Below, piece by piece: positions 10,849 to 22,103 of a DNA stretch of 64,000 bases. A model generated the notes under the pieces. That model was not told where the DNA came from. It saw only the letters and a program-made list of their open reading frames with translations, and did no database searches. The stretch spans positions 165,022,453 to 165,086,452 of the forward strand of contig CM062290.1 of NCBI GenBank assembly GCA_031216915.1, given 5' to 3'. The position numbers were made by a program, and so were the translations under genes. This stretch comes from Pictodentalium vernedei (taxonomy: Eukaryota; Mollusca; Scaphopoda; Dentaliida; Dentaliidae). The stretch's first letter is position 1. Each line of letters starts with the position of its first letter.

Positions 10849-12452
10849 GCATGGTGCATACCCAATATCAAAAGATTCTGCCTGCTGGATCTTGAGAAGA
10901 TTTTTAAAGAAAATTCCTCATGTTGAACTAAGTTACAATTCGAGCTCCCACAGTGAGTCCAAATATGGACCTAGGGACATGGCTTGAACAAACTTGAATC
11001 TCACCCCCCTAAGGATGCTGCATACCAAATATCAAAACATTCCGACTGCTGGATCTGAAGAAGAAGATTTTTAAAGAAAATTCCTCATTTTGAACTAAGT
11101 TATCATTCAGGCTCCCACAGTGAGCCCAAATATGGAGCTAGGGACATGGCTTGAACAAACTTGAATCTCACCCCCTAAGGATGCTGCATACCAAATATCA
11201 AAACATTCCGACTGCTGGATCTGAAGAAGATTTTTAAAGAAAATTCCTCATTTTGAACTAAGTTATAATTCGGACTACCACAGTGAGCCCAAATATGAAC
11301 TAAGCATGGTGCATACCCAATATCAAAAGATTCTGCCTGCTGGATCTTGAGAAGATTTTCAAAGAAATTTGCCTGAAATGCACTAAGTTCTAATTCGGGC
11401 TTCTATAGTGAGCCCAAATATGAATCCAGGGGGCCAATTTGAACAAACTTGAATCAGATCAACCCCACAATGTTGCATCCCAAATATCAAAAGATTCTGT
11501 CTGCGGGATCTGGAGAAGATTTTTTAAGAAATTTGTCTGAAGTTCACTAAGTTTGAATTCAAGCTTCTATAGTAAGCCCAAATATGAATCTAGGGAGCCG
11601 ATTTGAACAAACTTGAATCAGATCCACCCCACAATGTTGCATACCAAACATCAAAAGATTCTGCCTGCTGGATCTGGAGAAGAAGATTTTTTAAGAAATT
11701 TGCCTGAAATGCACTAAGTTCGAAATTGGGCTCCTATACTGAGCCCAAATATGAACCCAGGGGGCCGATTTGAACAAACTTGAATCAGATCCACCCTACA
11801 ATGTTGCATACCAAATATCAAAAAATTCTGCCTGCTGGATCTGGAGAAGATTTTTTAATGTTTTTCCCATTGCCTACAGTGTTAAAAAGTGCTGACTCAG
11901 CACTTTTTACAAGTTCTGAAAAAAGTACCTTGTGATCAAACCGATGAGGATTTTTTTTTAACCATTCTATTCTACTGGATAAAAGTAAGCTTTATACAAA
12001 ATAAGAATTCTCTGTGTCATGTAGTTTTGGAGAGGTTTTTCCTATTTTTAGCTCCAGAGATTCCCACGGGGCAATGAGAAAATTTCTTTTTGCATCAATC
12101 AACTACTTATGACCCATTATCATCTCATATCAAATTTGGTTCAAATCGACCTCACGGTTCTGAAAATAGAAATTTTAGGCGTGGCCAAAATTTTTGCCCC
12201 TCCCATAATAAAGGCAAATAATGCCCGACGACTTCTCTTGATCAAACTTGATTTTAAACTTCAAAAGGACTCTGTATACCACATATCAAGTCTCTGCTAC
12301 TAGTGGTTCGTTCGAAGATTTTCAAAAAATTTGGCCATTTTTCCCCCAGCCCTCTCCTCAATATGAGCCGAAACCTAATTTGCATAAAAATCAAAATGCC
12401 CCTATATAACCACTACTTACATGAAATTTAATTAAAATGTGGCCAGTGGTAT
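10563..12452. mobile_element. Helentron-like element, family D, copy 1, 3'-truncated
   Basis: Left end: palindrome AGGCCCCAGGGGGCCT (10567-10582), then GCTCACCTGA (10589-10598). Core units carry GAGCCCAAATATGAACCCAG, CTTGAACAAACTTGAATC, ACCAAATATCAAA and GCTGGATCT. The end of the element (58187 in copy 3) is missing: similarity stops after GTGGCCAGTGG near 12452, before the GACG stretch and hairpin. Confidence 0.7.
10817..10846. repeat. Poly-C run, 30 bases
   Basis: Sits at the position where other D units have a C5-C7 tract after TTGAATCTCA. Confidence 0.95.
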
Positions 12453-12507
12453 TTTGACAGTTTCAACAGGTTTCAAGCCATTTTTTTTAAAATCAGAAGA
12501 GGGATGT

Positions 12508-12735
12508 ATTTATTTACTTACTTATTTATTGGTGTTTAGGATCAGTTTCAGCACCTGTGGTCACATGATGACTGAAACATAGGTATGAGATCAAGTTTAG
12601 CCAATCGTTTATGCCAATGCTGTCCACTTTTGAGAAATTCCACACCAGGCATTTGGTTCTGGGTTCTGTTTTGCCAGTGAAGCATAACTTGTTTATGATG
12701 AAAATGCTTGAATTAATCAAGACATGTTTTTCCAA
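12508..12735 (-). mobile_element. S2 retroposon copy
   Basis: Tail TTATTTACTTACTTATTTAT, body landmarks CAAGTTTAGCCAATCGTTTA, GTTCTGTTTTGCCAGTGAAG. Orientation minus. Confidence 0.65.
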
Positions 12736-12764
12736 GAGGCGTCTTCAAGTTATGTTCGTTAACT

Positions 12765-14334
12765 AGAACTATCACTGAAGGTGATTAATACCCCCGCTTT
12801 GGGTTTTTAGAGGAATGCACTTCTGATCATGTAGGCGAAGGCCATAAGGAAATGTATACATAAAGATCATTTTTTGTTGTTGAAATTTGTATTTGCATGT
12901 GGCCTTCCACAGAACAGCACTGAATACTTAAAGAGCCCACACATATATGGTTTATATTTGGAAAAACACATTTACAATGTGCAACATGTATTCAAAATCG
13001 GTTCATTAATGTAGGAGGAGTTGCACACACAAGAATCCCATTTGAAAACCCATAATAAATCCAAGTTAAAGGGAGATAACCTGGTTAAAATTGTCGCAGA
13101 TCAAAAATTTGGGAATATGCGTATGTTCACTTAGTTGTGATAATGTTTGAAAGGTTTCGTCAAAATTGATTGATAAATGTAGAAGGAGTTGCACGCACAA
13201 GAATTTCATGTAGAAACCCATAATAAATCTAAGTTAAAGGGAGATAACCTAGTTAAAATAGCCACAGCTAAAAAATTTTGGAATATGCACATGTTCACTT
13301 AGTAGTGATGATGTCTGTAAACTTTCGTCCAAATTGATTGATAAATGTAGGAGGAGTTGCGCACACAAGAATTTCATGCAGAAACCCATATTAAATCAAA
13401 GTTCAAGAGAGATAACCTGGTTAAAATTGTCGCAGATCAAAAAGTTTGGAATATGCACATGTTCACTTAGTAGAGATGATGTTTGAAAGGTTTCATCAAA
13501 ATCGGTTCATTAATGTAGGAGGAGTTGCGCACACAAGAATTTGTTCGAACGGAAAGACATAATAAATCTAAGTCAAAGGGAGATAACCTGGTTAAAATTG
13601 TCGCCGATCAAAAATCTTGGAATATGCGCATGTTCACTTAGTAGTGATGATGTCTGAAAAGTTTTGTCCAAATTGATTGATAAATGTAGGAGTTGCACAC
13701 ACAAGAATTTCATGTAGAAACCCATAATAAATCTAAGTTAAAGGGAGATAACCTAGTTAAAATTGCCACAGCTCAAAAATTTTGGAATATGCGCATGTTC
13801 ACTTAGTAGTGATGATGTCTGTAAACTTTCGTCCAAATTGATTGATAAATGTAGGAGGAGTTGCGCATACAAGAATTTCATGCAGAAACCCATATTAAAT
13901 CAAAGTTCAAGAGAGATAACCTGGTTAAAATTGTCGCAGATCAAAACGTTTGGAATATGCACATGTTCACTTAGTAGAGATGATGTTTGAAAGGTTTCAT
14001 CAAAATCGGTTCATTAATGTAGGAGGAGTTGCGCACACAAGAATTTGTTCGAACGGAAAGACATAATAAATCTAAGTCAAAAGGAGATAACCTGGTTAAA
14101 ATTGTCGCAGATCAAAAATCTTGGAATATGCGCATGTTCACTTAGTAGTGATGATGTCTGAAAAGTTTTGTCCAAATTGATTGATAAATGTAGGAGGAGT
14201 TGCACACACAAGAATTTCATGTCCGGAAAGATGTACGGACGGACGTACGGACGGATGGACAGACGGACGGACGGACGGACGTACGTACAGGGCGATTCCT
14301 ATATAGCCCCCACTTCTTCGAAGCGGGGGTATAA
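12765..14334. mobile_element. Helentron-like element, family H
   Basis: Left: palindrome ATCACTGAAGGTGAT (12771-12785), then ATACCCCCGCTT (12788-12799). Right: AAGCGGGGGTAT (14321-14332), an exact 12-bp complement, in a hairpin ending ATAA. A GGACGGACGGACG stretch at about 14233-14288 precedes it. The core is a 168-bp array. No protein encoded. Confidence 0.8.
12960..14230. repeat. 168-bp tandem array (core of H)
   Basis: About 7.5 units with GAATATGCGCATGTTCACTT, GATTGATAAATGTAGGAGG and GGGAGATAACCTGGTTAAAA. A variant unit with TTGTTCGAACGGAAAGACAT appears twice, 504 bp apart, showing a three-unit higher-order repeat. Confidence 0.85.
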
Positions 14335-14456
14335 AAAGTAAAAAGATAAACATGTTTGGTTTCTTACTAAACTGAATATGGAACAAAATTAGTTAACCCT
14401 TATTTCCCATGACACTAGAAAGCCCTCAGAACTGAATTCCTAAAATCATGTCTTAT

Positions 14457-14667
14457 TAATTTATTGGTGTTTTAGGTCACTTTTAACATCTTTGGCTATC
14501 TGATGACAACAACATCAGGATGTAGATAAGTTTAGCCAGTATTTTATACCTATGTTGCTTGCTTTAGATAACTCTTCTACTCTGGGCTTTGGTTTACCAG
14601 TAAAGCAGAACTTGTTTACCATAGTAAACAAGCACTGCTCCACCTCCCAGGGTTCCCACTGAGCAGA
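14457..14667 (-). mobile_element. S2 retroposon copy, diverged
   Basis: TAATTTATTGGTGTTTTAGG at the tail side, AGTTTAGCCAGTATTTTATA, CCAGTAAAGCAGAACTTGTT, GGGTTCCCACTGAG at the 5' end. Confidence 0.65.
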
Positions 14668-15004
14668 ACAGGGGTACATAAAACACTTACTTATTTGTCA
14701 CTGGCAAGATATATGAAACACAGGATTATTTTCTGCACATTGGTTCTATTATTAAAACAGTAACATTTTCTTAATTTTTCAGTGGAGAGCTCTTTTAACC
14801 CCGGCATAAAATGACATCCATCCAGTACTTTGGAAAAATCATCCATCACAGTCTATTACCTATTTCAATTCTTGTCGACAAAACATGACTATAACACCCA
14901 CCCCCCCCCCCCCCACCCCCTCCCACTGGATCAAGCTTGTTGAACTCATTCGAATTAGGGATCATAAGCCATGCTTTTTAGCAAAAATGCCACTTCAAGT
15001 TATT
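14668..15004. other. Unassigned DNA with a C-rich run
   Basis: Only a CACCCACCCCC-type run near 14892-14935 stands out. Confidence 0.4.
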
Positions 15005-15005
15005 A

Positions 15006-15237
15006 TGTGGTTGAGTATTGGAAACAACTGTAGTGGCTTTCACCTTCAATAGCTGTTTTACAGACAAGTCACCACTGTTGAATATACTTATTAAATTGTT
15101 CTAGTTTATTGGAGAATGCCTCCAGGCATTCTCCAGTAAACTAAAATAATTTTATATTTATGAACAATATGGTTCATGGTTTACAGATTACATTACATGG
15201 TTAGTACAGAAGTAAAAATAAATCAGAACTCTACCTG
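15006..15237. mobile_element. CTGG-type MITE, decayed
   Basis: Left edge GTGGTTGAGTATTGG, right edge GAACTCTACCTGTTG, centre hairpin GGAGAATGCCTCCAGGCATT. Confidence 0.5.
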
Positions 15238-15418
15238 TTGAAGATTTTTTTCAATATTGCAAATGTCGTTGTCTAGCTGTGATAGGTAAAGGATTAAGAC
15301 AAAAACAATTTTTAAAACAATCCAAACCAATAACAGTTACCACAAGAATGGTAAAATCTATTACATGAAAATCTAATTCACTTTTAAACTTCAATTGTAT
15401 GTTGATGTTGTTTGACAG

Positions 15419-15614
15419 AATTCTGTCAATCTGGCTCAACGGGTATCGTATTTTCTGTTGCCAAATTTCAAAATAACAATACCAGGTCAACAACTGGAAT
15501 GTTGGTGGAGAAACACCTCTCCCCTACACTCTCCCTTTCCAATATACTGTACCCAAAGTATCGCGGAAAGACAAGTAATGTAACTGAAGGCAATGAAACT
15601 TCACCAGTACACAG
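15419..15614 (+). CDS. Candidate internal exon of an unidentified gene
   Basis: A 196-base segment between a plausible acceptor (TGATGTTGTTTGACAG) and a consensus donor (CACAG/GTAATC). One frame is open throughout: two bases, 64 codons, two bases. The peptide is rich in Ser, Thr and Asn, including KFQNNNTRSTTG and NVTEGNETSP. I recognise no domain. The nearest flanks are MITE and unassigned DNA. It could be a chance frame; neither neighbouring exon is identified, so the phase cannot be tested here. Confidence 0.35.
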
Positions 15615-16490
15615 GTAATCATAAAAAATGGGGGCCTTGAGACAAAAATATGAGTTCATGAAATTGGTGGCTAATCCTTGTAAAATACATACACTTAAAC
15701 TAGAGAAAATGGTGGGTTAGAATAGAGGAAAACTTACAGGCAATACATTTCAAGAGAAATTTCTTAAATATTACAGGTTGCACCCCGCCCTCTTTAGTTA
15801 AGGAGGTTTGATGAATAATTTTACAGTAGCTAACAAGTGTTTTTAACATTTCATTTATTTTTAATGTGTATTTTTTGGTGATTCTACGATGATACCTAGA
15901 AATTATTATAGTAACAATTCATTCAGTGATGTTAAGATGGATGTTCCAGTCAACAAATGTTCAGTCATGCATCTAGCTAGTGACATGTAAAAAAATATAT
16001 ATAACTCCAGTAAAACACTTGGCAGTGATTGTGATCGTCGTTTACAACATGAAGAAAATATGATGTGAGCAGACTAAGTTTGCACCGTTATGACATAATA
16101 TTATGATTACATCCAACAAACAGAAAATGGTTCAACTATTTTGCTGCTATTCTCTATTTTACATGAATGATACACCTTTACAATCGTTTTTGTTCACCTC
16201 TCACTCAAAAAAATTAAGGTAACCAATTTTTGCTTCAACATTATTGACTGACAAATTACAAGATGGAATACCAGAATTACCTTTTGTATTCATTTCTTAA
16301 CTTTTCTATAACCTAGATCCACTTTATAATAATAATAAAAAAAAATGTTCTTTACAGTTTCAAAATGAAATGGTGTGATTTAACACAGTTGGAAAGGGCT
16401 CTCTCAGCCCTTTCCAGTACTCTATCAGATTAATTCATACAAGCAACTGAGAGGAGGAAAGTCATGGAACAAGCCATAGTAATCTCGGAT
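15615..16490. other. Unassigned AT-rich DNA with a MITE remnant
   Basis: A short hairpin, GGAAAGGGCTCTCTCAGCCC with its partner at 16390-16418, followed by AGTACTCTATCAGATTAA, looks like a decayed CTGG-type right end. Nothing else supported. Confidence 0.4.
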
Positions 16491-16904
16491 CAGGGTGCCT
16501 GCAGGCAAGGACTGATAACCTTCAAGGCTGTTCAAGGCCATTTCTTGACATTTTACACCATTTTTCAAGGCCCTACAATGGCCAAAATCGAGCATTTTCA
16601 GGGCCCCCATCTTCACTAACTCTAAATAGGTCCCTCAGGTCATTACCCCTTTCTCCCACTTCCCTTCGAGGGAAGTGGGAGGAGGGGGTTATGACCGGAG
16701 TGTCCAAGTTGTTACTATCCCATCACAAATTCTGGTATATAAAACTATATAACTACAATAATTTGCTTCATCAGCATTTTAATTTCATAAATATTGAAAG
16801 CTTTTCAAGGCTTCCTGGCCCATTTTCCATGTTTTCAAGGCCTTGAATGACCCTTAGTCAAATTCAAGTCTTTTCCTTGAATGCAAGGCCTCGCAGGAAC
16901 TCTG
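16491..16904. mobile_element. MITE family M, copy 1 (about 414 bp)
   Basis: Termini CAGGGTGCCTGCAGGCAAGG and CTCGCAGGAACTCTG. Recurrent CAAGGCC and TTCAAGGC motifs along both arms. Central hairpin built on GGTCATTACCCC and CCCACTTCCCTTCGAGGGAA (16636-16695). Aligns end to end with 34491-34910. Superfamily not assigned. Confidence 0.65.
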
Positions 16905-17374
16905 TAGGATGCTAATTTGTCCAAATGCAGTAAAGCATATCACTATTACTCTGGTATTTTCTTGTTAGAAAAAAAAAGTTACTAAAAAGGTTTGCCTCAA
17001 GAATCTATGGAAACCATTTTTTCAAGCTGCCTTAATTTATAATTTGTACAAGCCTGACTGAAGCAAGGAGATTTCAGCCTTTGCTGATGAAATTCACTTA
17101 AAATGACACACTGGAGGAAATGTGCCACATAAGTGTACAAGTACAGAAATGTACTCTTTACAAACAAGGATACTGACATTGTACACCTTCAAAATGACTT
17201 TTGTTTCAAATTTAAGGTGAGTTTCATCCATTACAAATTTTCAAATAGGACATGCATAATTGTTTGACTCCAATCCCCATCATCTAATTAAGCACTCTTA
17301 CTAAATTTCTACCCATTGCATGAACAAATTACCATTTCAATGACAATTCATAATTTGGGTAAAGTCTTTTATTA
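16905..17374. other. Unassigned AT-rich DNA
   Basis: No repeat or exon signal that I can support. Confidence 0.4.
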
Positions 17375-17571
17375 CCCTTTTCAACACGTTATGCATCAAA
17401 AATTGAAAAAATAACACATCATGTGACCCTCATTGAAACGAGCTTGACAAGCCCATTCCAATGAGGGGTCACATATAGTTTTGTTGAATTTTTTTCTAAA
17501 TAATTTTTTTTTTTCAACTGCTTAATTTGTAAATGACATGAGAGGATGCAGCAGATTCATTAGGTAAAGGG
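17375..17571. mobile_element. piggyBac-like MITE, decayed
   Basis: Left TTA-CCCTTTTCAACAC, right TTAGGTAAAGGG-TTAA (17572-17575). Central hairpin has arms ATGTGACCCTCATTGAAACG and ATGAGGGGTCACAT. Confidence 0.6.
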
Positions 17572-17671
17572 TTAAAGACAGAAATTGAGTTTTAAGTTAG
17601 TACAGACGATAAATGACCCAGGAATACAGTCAAATTTTAACTCTTGCTCATTTGTAAATGATGCGGCAGAT

Positions 17672-17877
17672 TTATTTATTTATTGGTGTTTAAAGTCACA
17701 TATTTTTGCACAATGGCTAATCATTACAACATGAGTATCAACTCAAGACCAAGGGTGAGCATTAATAAGCCAAGTTGCCCATTTTAGAGAGGGTTTGGGT
17801 CCTATTTTACCAGTAAAACAAAGCCTGTTTACCGCAGTGAACAGGCACTGCTTCACTTCCCGGGGTTCCCGCGGGGA
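17672..17877 (-). mobile_element. S2 retroposon with exact 12-bp target-site duplication
   Basis: Flanked by GATGCGGCAGAT at 17660-17671 and 17878-17889. This fixes the ends of S2: on the minus strand it starts TCCCCGCGGGAACCCC and ends in an AAATAAATAA tail. A hairpin sits near its 5' end (GCCTGTTTACCGCAGTGAAC on the plus strand). A/T-rich tail plus variable-length duplication indicate LINE-mediated retroposition. Confidence 0.85.
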
Positions 17878-18078
17878 GATGCGGCAGATTCATTAGGTAA
17901 AGGGTTTAAGAAATATATTAAGTTTCAAGTTCGTACAGACGGTCAATGACCTGGGAACAGTGACAAAAATTTTTAACATGCGCTCATTTGTAAATGATAC
18001 AGGAGGATGCAGCAGATTCATTAGGTTTAAAGAAATATATTGAGTTTCAAAATCGTACAGACAGTCAATGACCCAGTA

Positions 18079-18296
18079 TGTTTGTTGGTGATTAACGTCA
18101 CATATTTATGCATCATGGCTAATCGTGACACAACATGGAGATGAAGTCAAGTTTAGTCAATCGTTGATCTACATGTTGCCCATTTTAAAGGACTTTCACC
18201 CCAAGCATTGGTGACTGGGTCCTATTTTACTAGTAAAACAGAACTGGTTTACCACAGTAAACAAGTGCAGCTTACTTCCCGGGGTTCCCACGGGGA
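18079..18296 (-). mobile_element. S2 retroposon with 12-bp target-site duplication
   Basis: Flanked by AATGACCCAGTA (18067-18078) and AATGTCCCAGTA (18297-18308), one mismatch. Same subfamily as 38837-39056, sharing TGGTGATTAACGTCACATAT-type sequence and a TTTG-type tail. Confidence 0.85.
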
Positions 18297-18552
18297 AATG
18301 TCCCAGTAACACTGTCGGGAAATTTTAACTCTTGCTCATATGTAAATGATGTGGCTGATTCATAAAGTAAAGACTTAAAGAAAAATATTGTGTTTCAAGT
18401 TCATGCAGACGATCAATGATCCAGGAACACACACAGTCTTGCTCGACTGTCAGAAAATTTTGAGATCCTGGCTTCAGGCCTGGGCGTGCTGCATGTTGTA
18501 GTACACTGTAATATGCATGAACTGTTAGAATTCTTAAGGAACTCAATTGAAT

Positions 18553-18795
18553 GAATATATATTTATTTATTTATTTATTGGTGTTCAAGATCAAATATTT
18601 CTGCATGATGATTAATCGTGATCGCAACATGTAATAAAGTCAAGTCCATTCAATTGTTTATACCCATGTTGCCCATTTTAGAGGACTTCTGCGCAAGACA
18701 CTGATGACCCGGTCCTATTTTGCCAGCAAAACAGACCTTGTTCACCACAGTAAACAAGCACTGTTTCAGTTCTCAGGTTTCCCATGGGAAAAAAC
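18553..18795 (-). mobile_element. S2 retroposon copy
   Basis: Tail TATTTATTTATTTATTTATT, then GGTGTTCAAGATCAAATATT, GTTGCCCATTTTAGAGGACT, AACAAGCACTGTTTCAG, TTTCCCATGGGAAA. Confidence 0.75.
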
Positions 18796-19164
18796 AATGC
18801 TATTCAGAGTGTATTTAATATCTCTTCCCCTCCTTGGTGTATCAGACATCTAACAGATAAAAATTTCTTTTATAAAATCATTAAATGACATGTTGCGTCA
18901 ACCCTTTCAACAATGAATTGACTTTCTGACCAATCTTCTCCAAATTTCAGTAAATACGTAATTTATTTTCCAGTGTTTAACTCTTAACCCGATTAGTACA
19001 TTTCAAAATATTTTTATTAAATTTAGTCATCACTATGTTATAATTAAAGAAATCATTGGTCAAAAAGTGGATTCAATTGGACAATATGGTATAAATGCTC
19101 AAATTATAGTCACTTTAGTGACATGAGATTTGCTGCCATGGATAGGAATATTTGCCAGCGGCAT

Positions 19165-19335
19165 GCAAGGAGTTAAAGTCACTTTCAGCACCCATGGTTG
19201 TATTATAACCATAACACAAACATAAAGTCAAGTTTAACCAACTGATTAGACCAGACATCAACCTGACGTTTTGATTACCAGGTCCTATATGGCCCGTAAA
19301 CAAGAACGGAACTTCATCGGGTGCCCATGTGGAAA
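19165..19335 (-). mobile_element. S2 fragment
   Basis: GGAGTTAAAGTCACTTTCAG, CATAAAGTCAAGTTTAACCA and ACCAGGTCCTATATGGCCCG match internal S2 segments; the 3' tail is missing and the 5' part is rearranged. Confidence 0.5.
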
Positions 19336-19555
19336 TGGGAGGGGGAGGGAGAAGGGATTAATTTAATCCTACAGCCCTATAATAGAGGCATGCAAATCAC
19401 AAATTTGGGGTTGAATCAAATCAGGCAGAAGATTTTGAATCAAAATGAATCTCATTACTTTTCTCTTTCATATTGTACCGTCTTACAACTGTAAATATTG
19501 TCAGTCTCCACTTAAGTATTGTATGCATCGGCGACTTCTGTTTGGACAAATCAAT

Positions 19556-19863
19556 AAACAAGGGCCATGCAAAGCGTGGGCCACTGCCCCCGACACGTAG
19601 GCATGTTCCAAGTAGCCTTAAAGGTATTGTGGTAAAGAAAAATTGTCTATGTTGAAAGAGTGAAAAAGGGCCATAACTCTGGGAAACATTATTGTTCCTT
19701 GTGCATATCCATTCCCCCATGTGGGCCTATCAGTATGCCAAAGGAGATCCAAATCAGACTGATGGCTTTGAAATTACCATCCAAAACGTTTGTATGGACA
19801 AACAGACGGATGGAGGTCTCCACTTGATACCACCAAATCCTCCTTCGGAGGCCGGGGCATAAA
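19556..19863. mobile_element. Helentron-like element, family G, short copy 1
   Basis: Left AACAAGGGCCATGCAAAGCG and ACTGCCCCCGAC. Core has only one unit (GAAAGAGTGAAAAAGGGCCA, ATAACTCTGG). Right GACGGATGGAGG, then hairpin CCTCCTTCGGAGG-CCGGGGCATAA. Same ends as 33300-33590. Confidence 0.6.
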
Positions 19864-19913
19864 AAATGGAATATTCTAGAGTGGAATCAAAAGTAGTTTC
19901 ATAAACAGATCAT

Positions 19914-19979
19914 CCTTGAACTCTTCTTCTAACATCAGATCTCCTCTACAGGAGACCTGATGACAGAACAAGAGTTCAA
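19914..19979. mobile_element. Foldback MITE hairpin
   Basis: CTTGAACTCTTCTTCTAACA and AACAAGAGTTCAAG pair over the stem, with centre ATCTCCTCTACAGGAGACCT. Related to 6977-7060. Confidence 0.6.
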
Positions 19980-20141
19980 GAGGAGAAACTTTGTAGGATT
20001 TTGAGAACACACTAATAATTAGAAAATTTACTAATCCACAACACTGAAATTGAACAGAATCATTTGAATGATTTCCAATAGAATCGTATTTTGAAGCTTT
20101 GCAGGGACATACCCTATAAGGTTATAGGATTAAACTTTTAA

Positions 20142-20351
20142 CTCCGTACCCAATGCAAACGATATCAAAATTTACTATTTTAAATATAATTTTTTCAAAT
20201 TTTTCAAAAAATTTCAACAAAACCATATCATGTGACCCCTCGATGGGTCACATGATATGGTTTTGTTGAAATTTTTGGAAAAATAGTATTTTTTCAACTG
20301 CTGAATTTGCATATTACGCAGGCGGATGCGGGTGATTCATTGGGTAAAGGG
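20142..20351. mobile_element. piggyBac-like MITE, 210 bp
   Basis: TTAA-CTCCGTACCCAATGCAAAC on the left and TCATTGGGTAAAGGG-TTAA on the right. Centre AACCATATCATGTGACCCCT and its complement form a strong hairpin with loop CGAT. Confidence 0.7.
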
Positions 20352-20516
20352 TTAATGCTCCTCTTCATTAATTTCTTGCTCGTATTGTGGTCCGCTCATT
20401 GACACTAAAGTTTTACTTTCCATAAAAAATGTGGCATACCACATCAAAAGGTTTCAAGACCATTCAGACTTGGCTCTAAGTAGCTGAATGTTTTTTATGG
20501 CAGTGGGTGCCTACTT

Positions 20517-20841
20517 GTTTATTTATTTATTTATTGGTGTTTAAGGTCACATATTTCTGCACAATGGCTAATCATGACCACGACAGTTTTACGGGTGGAG
20601 GAAGCCAGAGAACACAGAGAGAACCACAGAGCAACTGTCAGCACCCCAACATACTTACTCCACACAAGCAGGGTTAGCATTGGTTGAAGACAGGTGCACC
20701 ATCGACGTGCAGTATGCCTCCGTGCATAGCGTCACCATGCCCCCACATGGGCAAAGGGGGTGAAGTGTCTTGCCCAAGGACACAACGCGGATGTCGCAGG
20801 TGGGATTCGAACCGATGACCTACTGAGCCTCCGCGCCTACA
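20517..20841 (-). mobile_element. tRNA-derived SINE, full length (325 bp)
   Basis: Reads on the minus strand from 20841. The head carries an A-box-like GGCTCAGTAGG (rc of about 20820-20830) and a perfect B box GGTTCGAATCCC (rc of 20802-20813). Then the central TTGTGTCCTTGGGCAAGACA, and a 3' tail of about 60 bp ending in AATAAATAAATAAA. Flanks GGTGCCTACTT (20506-20516) and GGTTCCTACTT (20842-20852) are a duplication with one mismatch. Its last 60 bp are S2 sequence, unlike the 7480 copy. Confidence 0.8.
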
Positions 20842-20851
20842 GGTTCCTACT

Positions 20852-21835
20852 TAAGGATTATTGAGTGTAGTATGAACGAATCAGACTAAATTTTGAAAAT
20901 TCGAGAAAATCTGTCAAAAGTTAACTTGAAATTGATCCACAGAACATTTTTAATTTTTTAATACAGCTTTGCAGGAGTTTTCTACTTATGAACTAACATG
21001 AAATTGGTCTGAAAGATCATTTTTCCAAGTTAATAATAACACAAATATAAAAACATCAGTATTTAGAAAATAAAAATATGCCAGTCTTGACCAAATTCAA
21101 TTGCGTCTGTGGCAAGTTATCTAAATATGTCAACTTTTGAGTAAAAGCTCCAAGCACACTGCGCACAAGAATTTCAATGTGATCACCAATGCCCTACAAA
21201 GCTTTGAAATTAGATTTGATTTGAAATCCTTCTGGTGTTTCCATTCGTGTCCCACTGATTCAAAGTGCTTTCTCTAGAACTCTTCTTCTGTCATCGAGTA
21301 AAGGAGATATCTACAGGATGAGAGAAGAATTCGAGGAGGTTCCATGGCCAAAAAACACTTTTACTCCATTTCTAGAATATTTCGCTTTTCGATGGAGTTG
21401 ACAAAATGGACGAGTCACCATTGAATACAAATACTTGAGCAGTGACTGGCAATCTTTATGGTTGTGTTAGGTGCAATATCTACACTTTTAGCAACCTTGA
21501 GGATTTTGTAGATGGGCATTTTCCCAGGGGATTACTCCCACAACGTATCAAACATGCAGTGCTTCCCCTTGATTTGAATTTCCGTATTCAGAATTGTCAA
21601 AAGCAACCCGAATGCAGTGTTTTCAACTGAAGTACTGTCGTCACACTGACTTATCAAGGATACGGTATAAACCCTTCAAGGTATGTGTAAATTCTCATTA
21701 AACTGCTTTGAATAAACTCAAAATTACTGTTTGCTAAAAAAATGTCTGGCAGCCTCCAAATGTCTGGCAGGAGTCAGTTTGTACCTGTCATTTTGTCCGG
21801 CACCCTCCAAAAAATTATATATTGATGCTGCCAAC
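20852..21835. other. Unassigned DNA with a decayed foldback hairpin
   Basis: A degenerate copy of the 19914 hairpin lies at 21278-21338 (GAACTCTTCTTCTGTCATCG). The plus-strand frame at 21442-21630 has no supported splice sites or recognisable domain. Confidence 0.4.
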
Positions 21836-21945
21836 TTGAGACGGCTTCTACTCTGGGCTTTGGTTCTGGGTCCTATTTCACCAGTAAAGCAGAACTTGTT
21901 CACCATAGTAAACAAGCAATACTCCACTTCCCAGTGTTCCCACAG
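21836..21945 (-). mobile_element. S2 fragment (5' half)
   Basis: TTCTGGGTCCTATTTCACCA, GTAAAGCAGAACTTGTTCAC and AGTGTTCCCACAGGGA match the 5' half of S2. Confidence 0.6.
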
Positions 21946-21975
21946 GGACTACAACCATGTTAGCCTTCACACTTA

Positions 21976-22099
21976 ATGAGCTTGTCTCAATGTTGGGGTG
22001 TAAGCCAAGTTTTGGAGGCAAAAATAGAACAAATAACACCTGAATGGTGATTTTTGTGAATAGAACTTGACAGTTATTTTCATTACGTTATGTAAAGGG
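21976..22099. mobile_element. piggyBac-like MITE, right half
   Basis: Only the right arm remains (GAACTTGACAGTTATTTTC to GTTATGTAAAGGG), ending at the TTAA shared with the next copy. Confidence 0.5.
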
Positions 22100-22103
22100 T
22101 TAA

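Larger units (their letters stand above)
17530..18440. repeat. Short tandem array hosting two S2 copies
   Basis: About four degenerate units with GGATGCAGCAGATTCATTAG, AAAGAAATATATTGAGTTTC, CGTACAGACGGTCAATGACC and AACTCTTGCTCATTTGTAAA. Two S2 copies interrupt it. The first unit overlaps the end of the preceding piggyBac-like MITE, so the array may have grown from that MITE's right arm. Confidence 0.6.

Noticed and set aside
2525..14230. CRISPR-like arrays in the regularly repeated segments
   Set aside because: Repeats are head-to-tail units of 156-171 bp without unique spacers, in a eukaryotic context.
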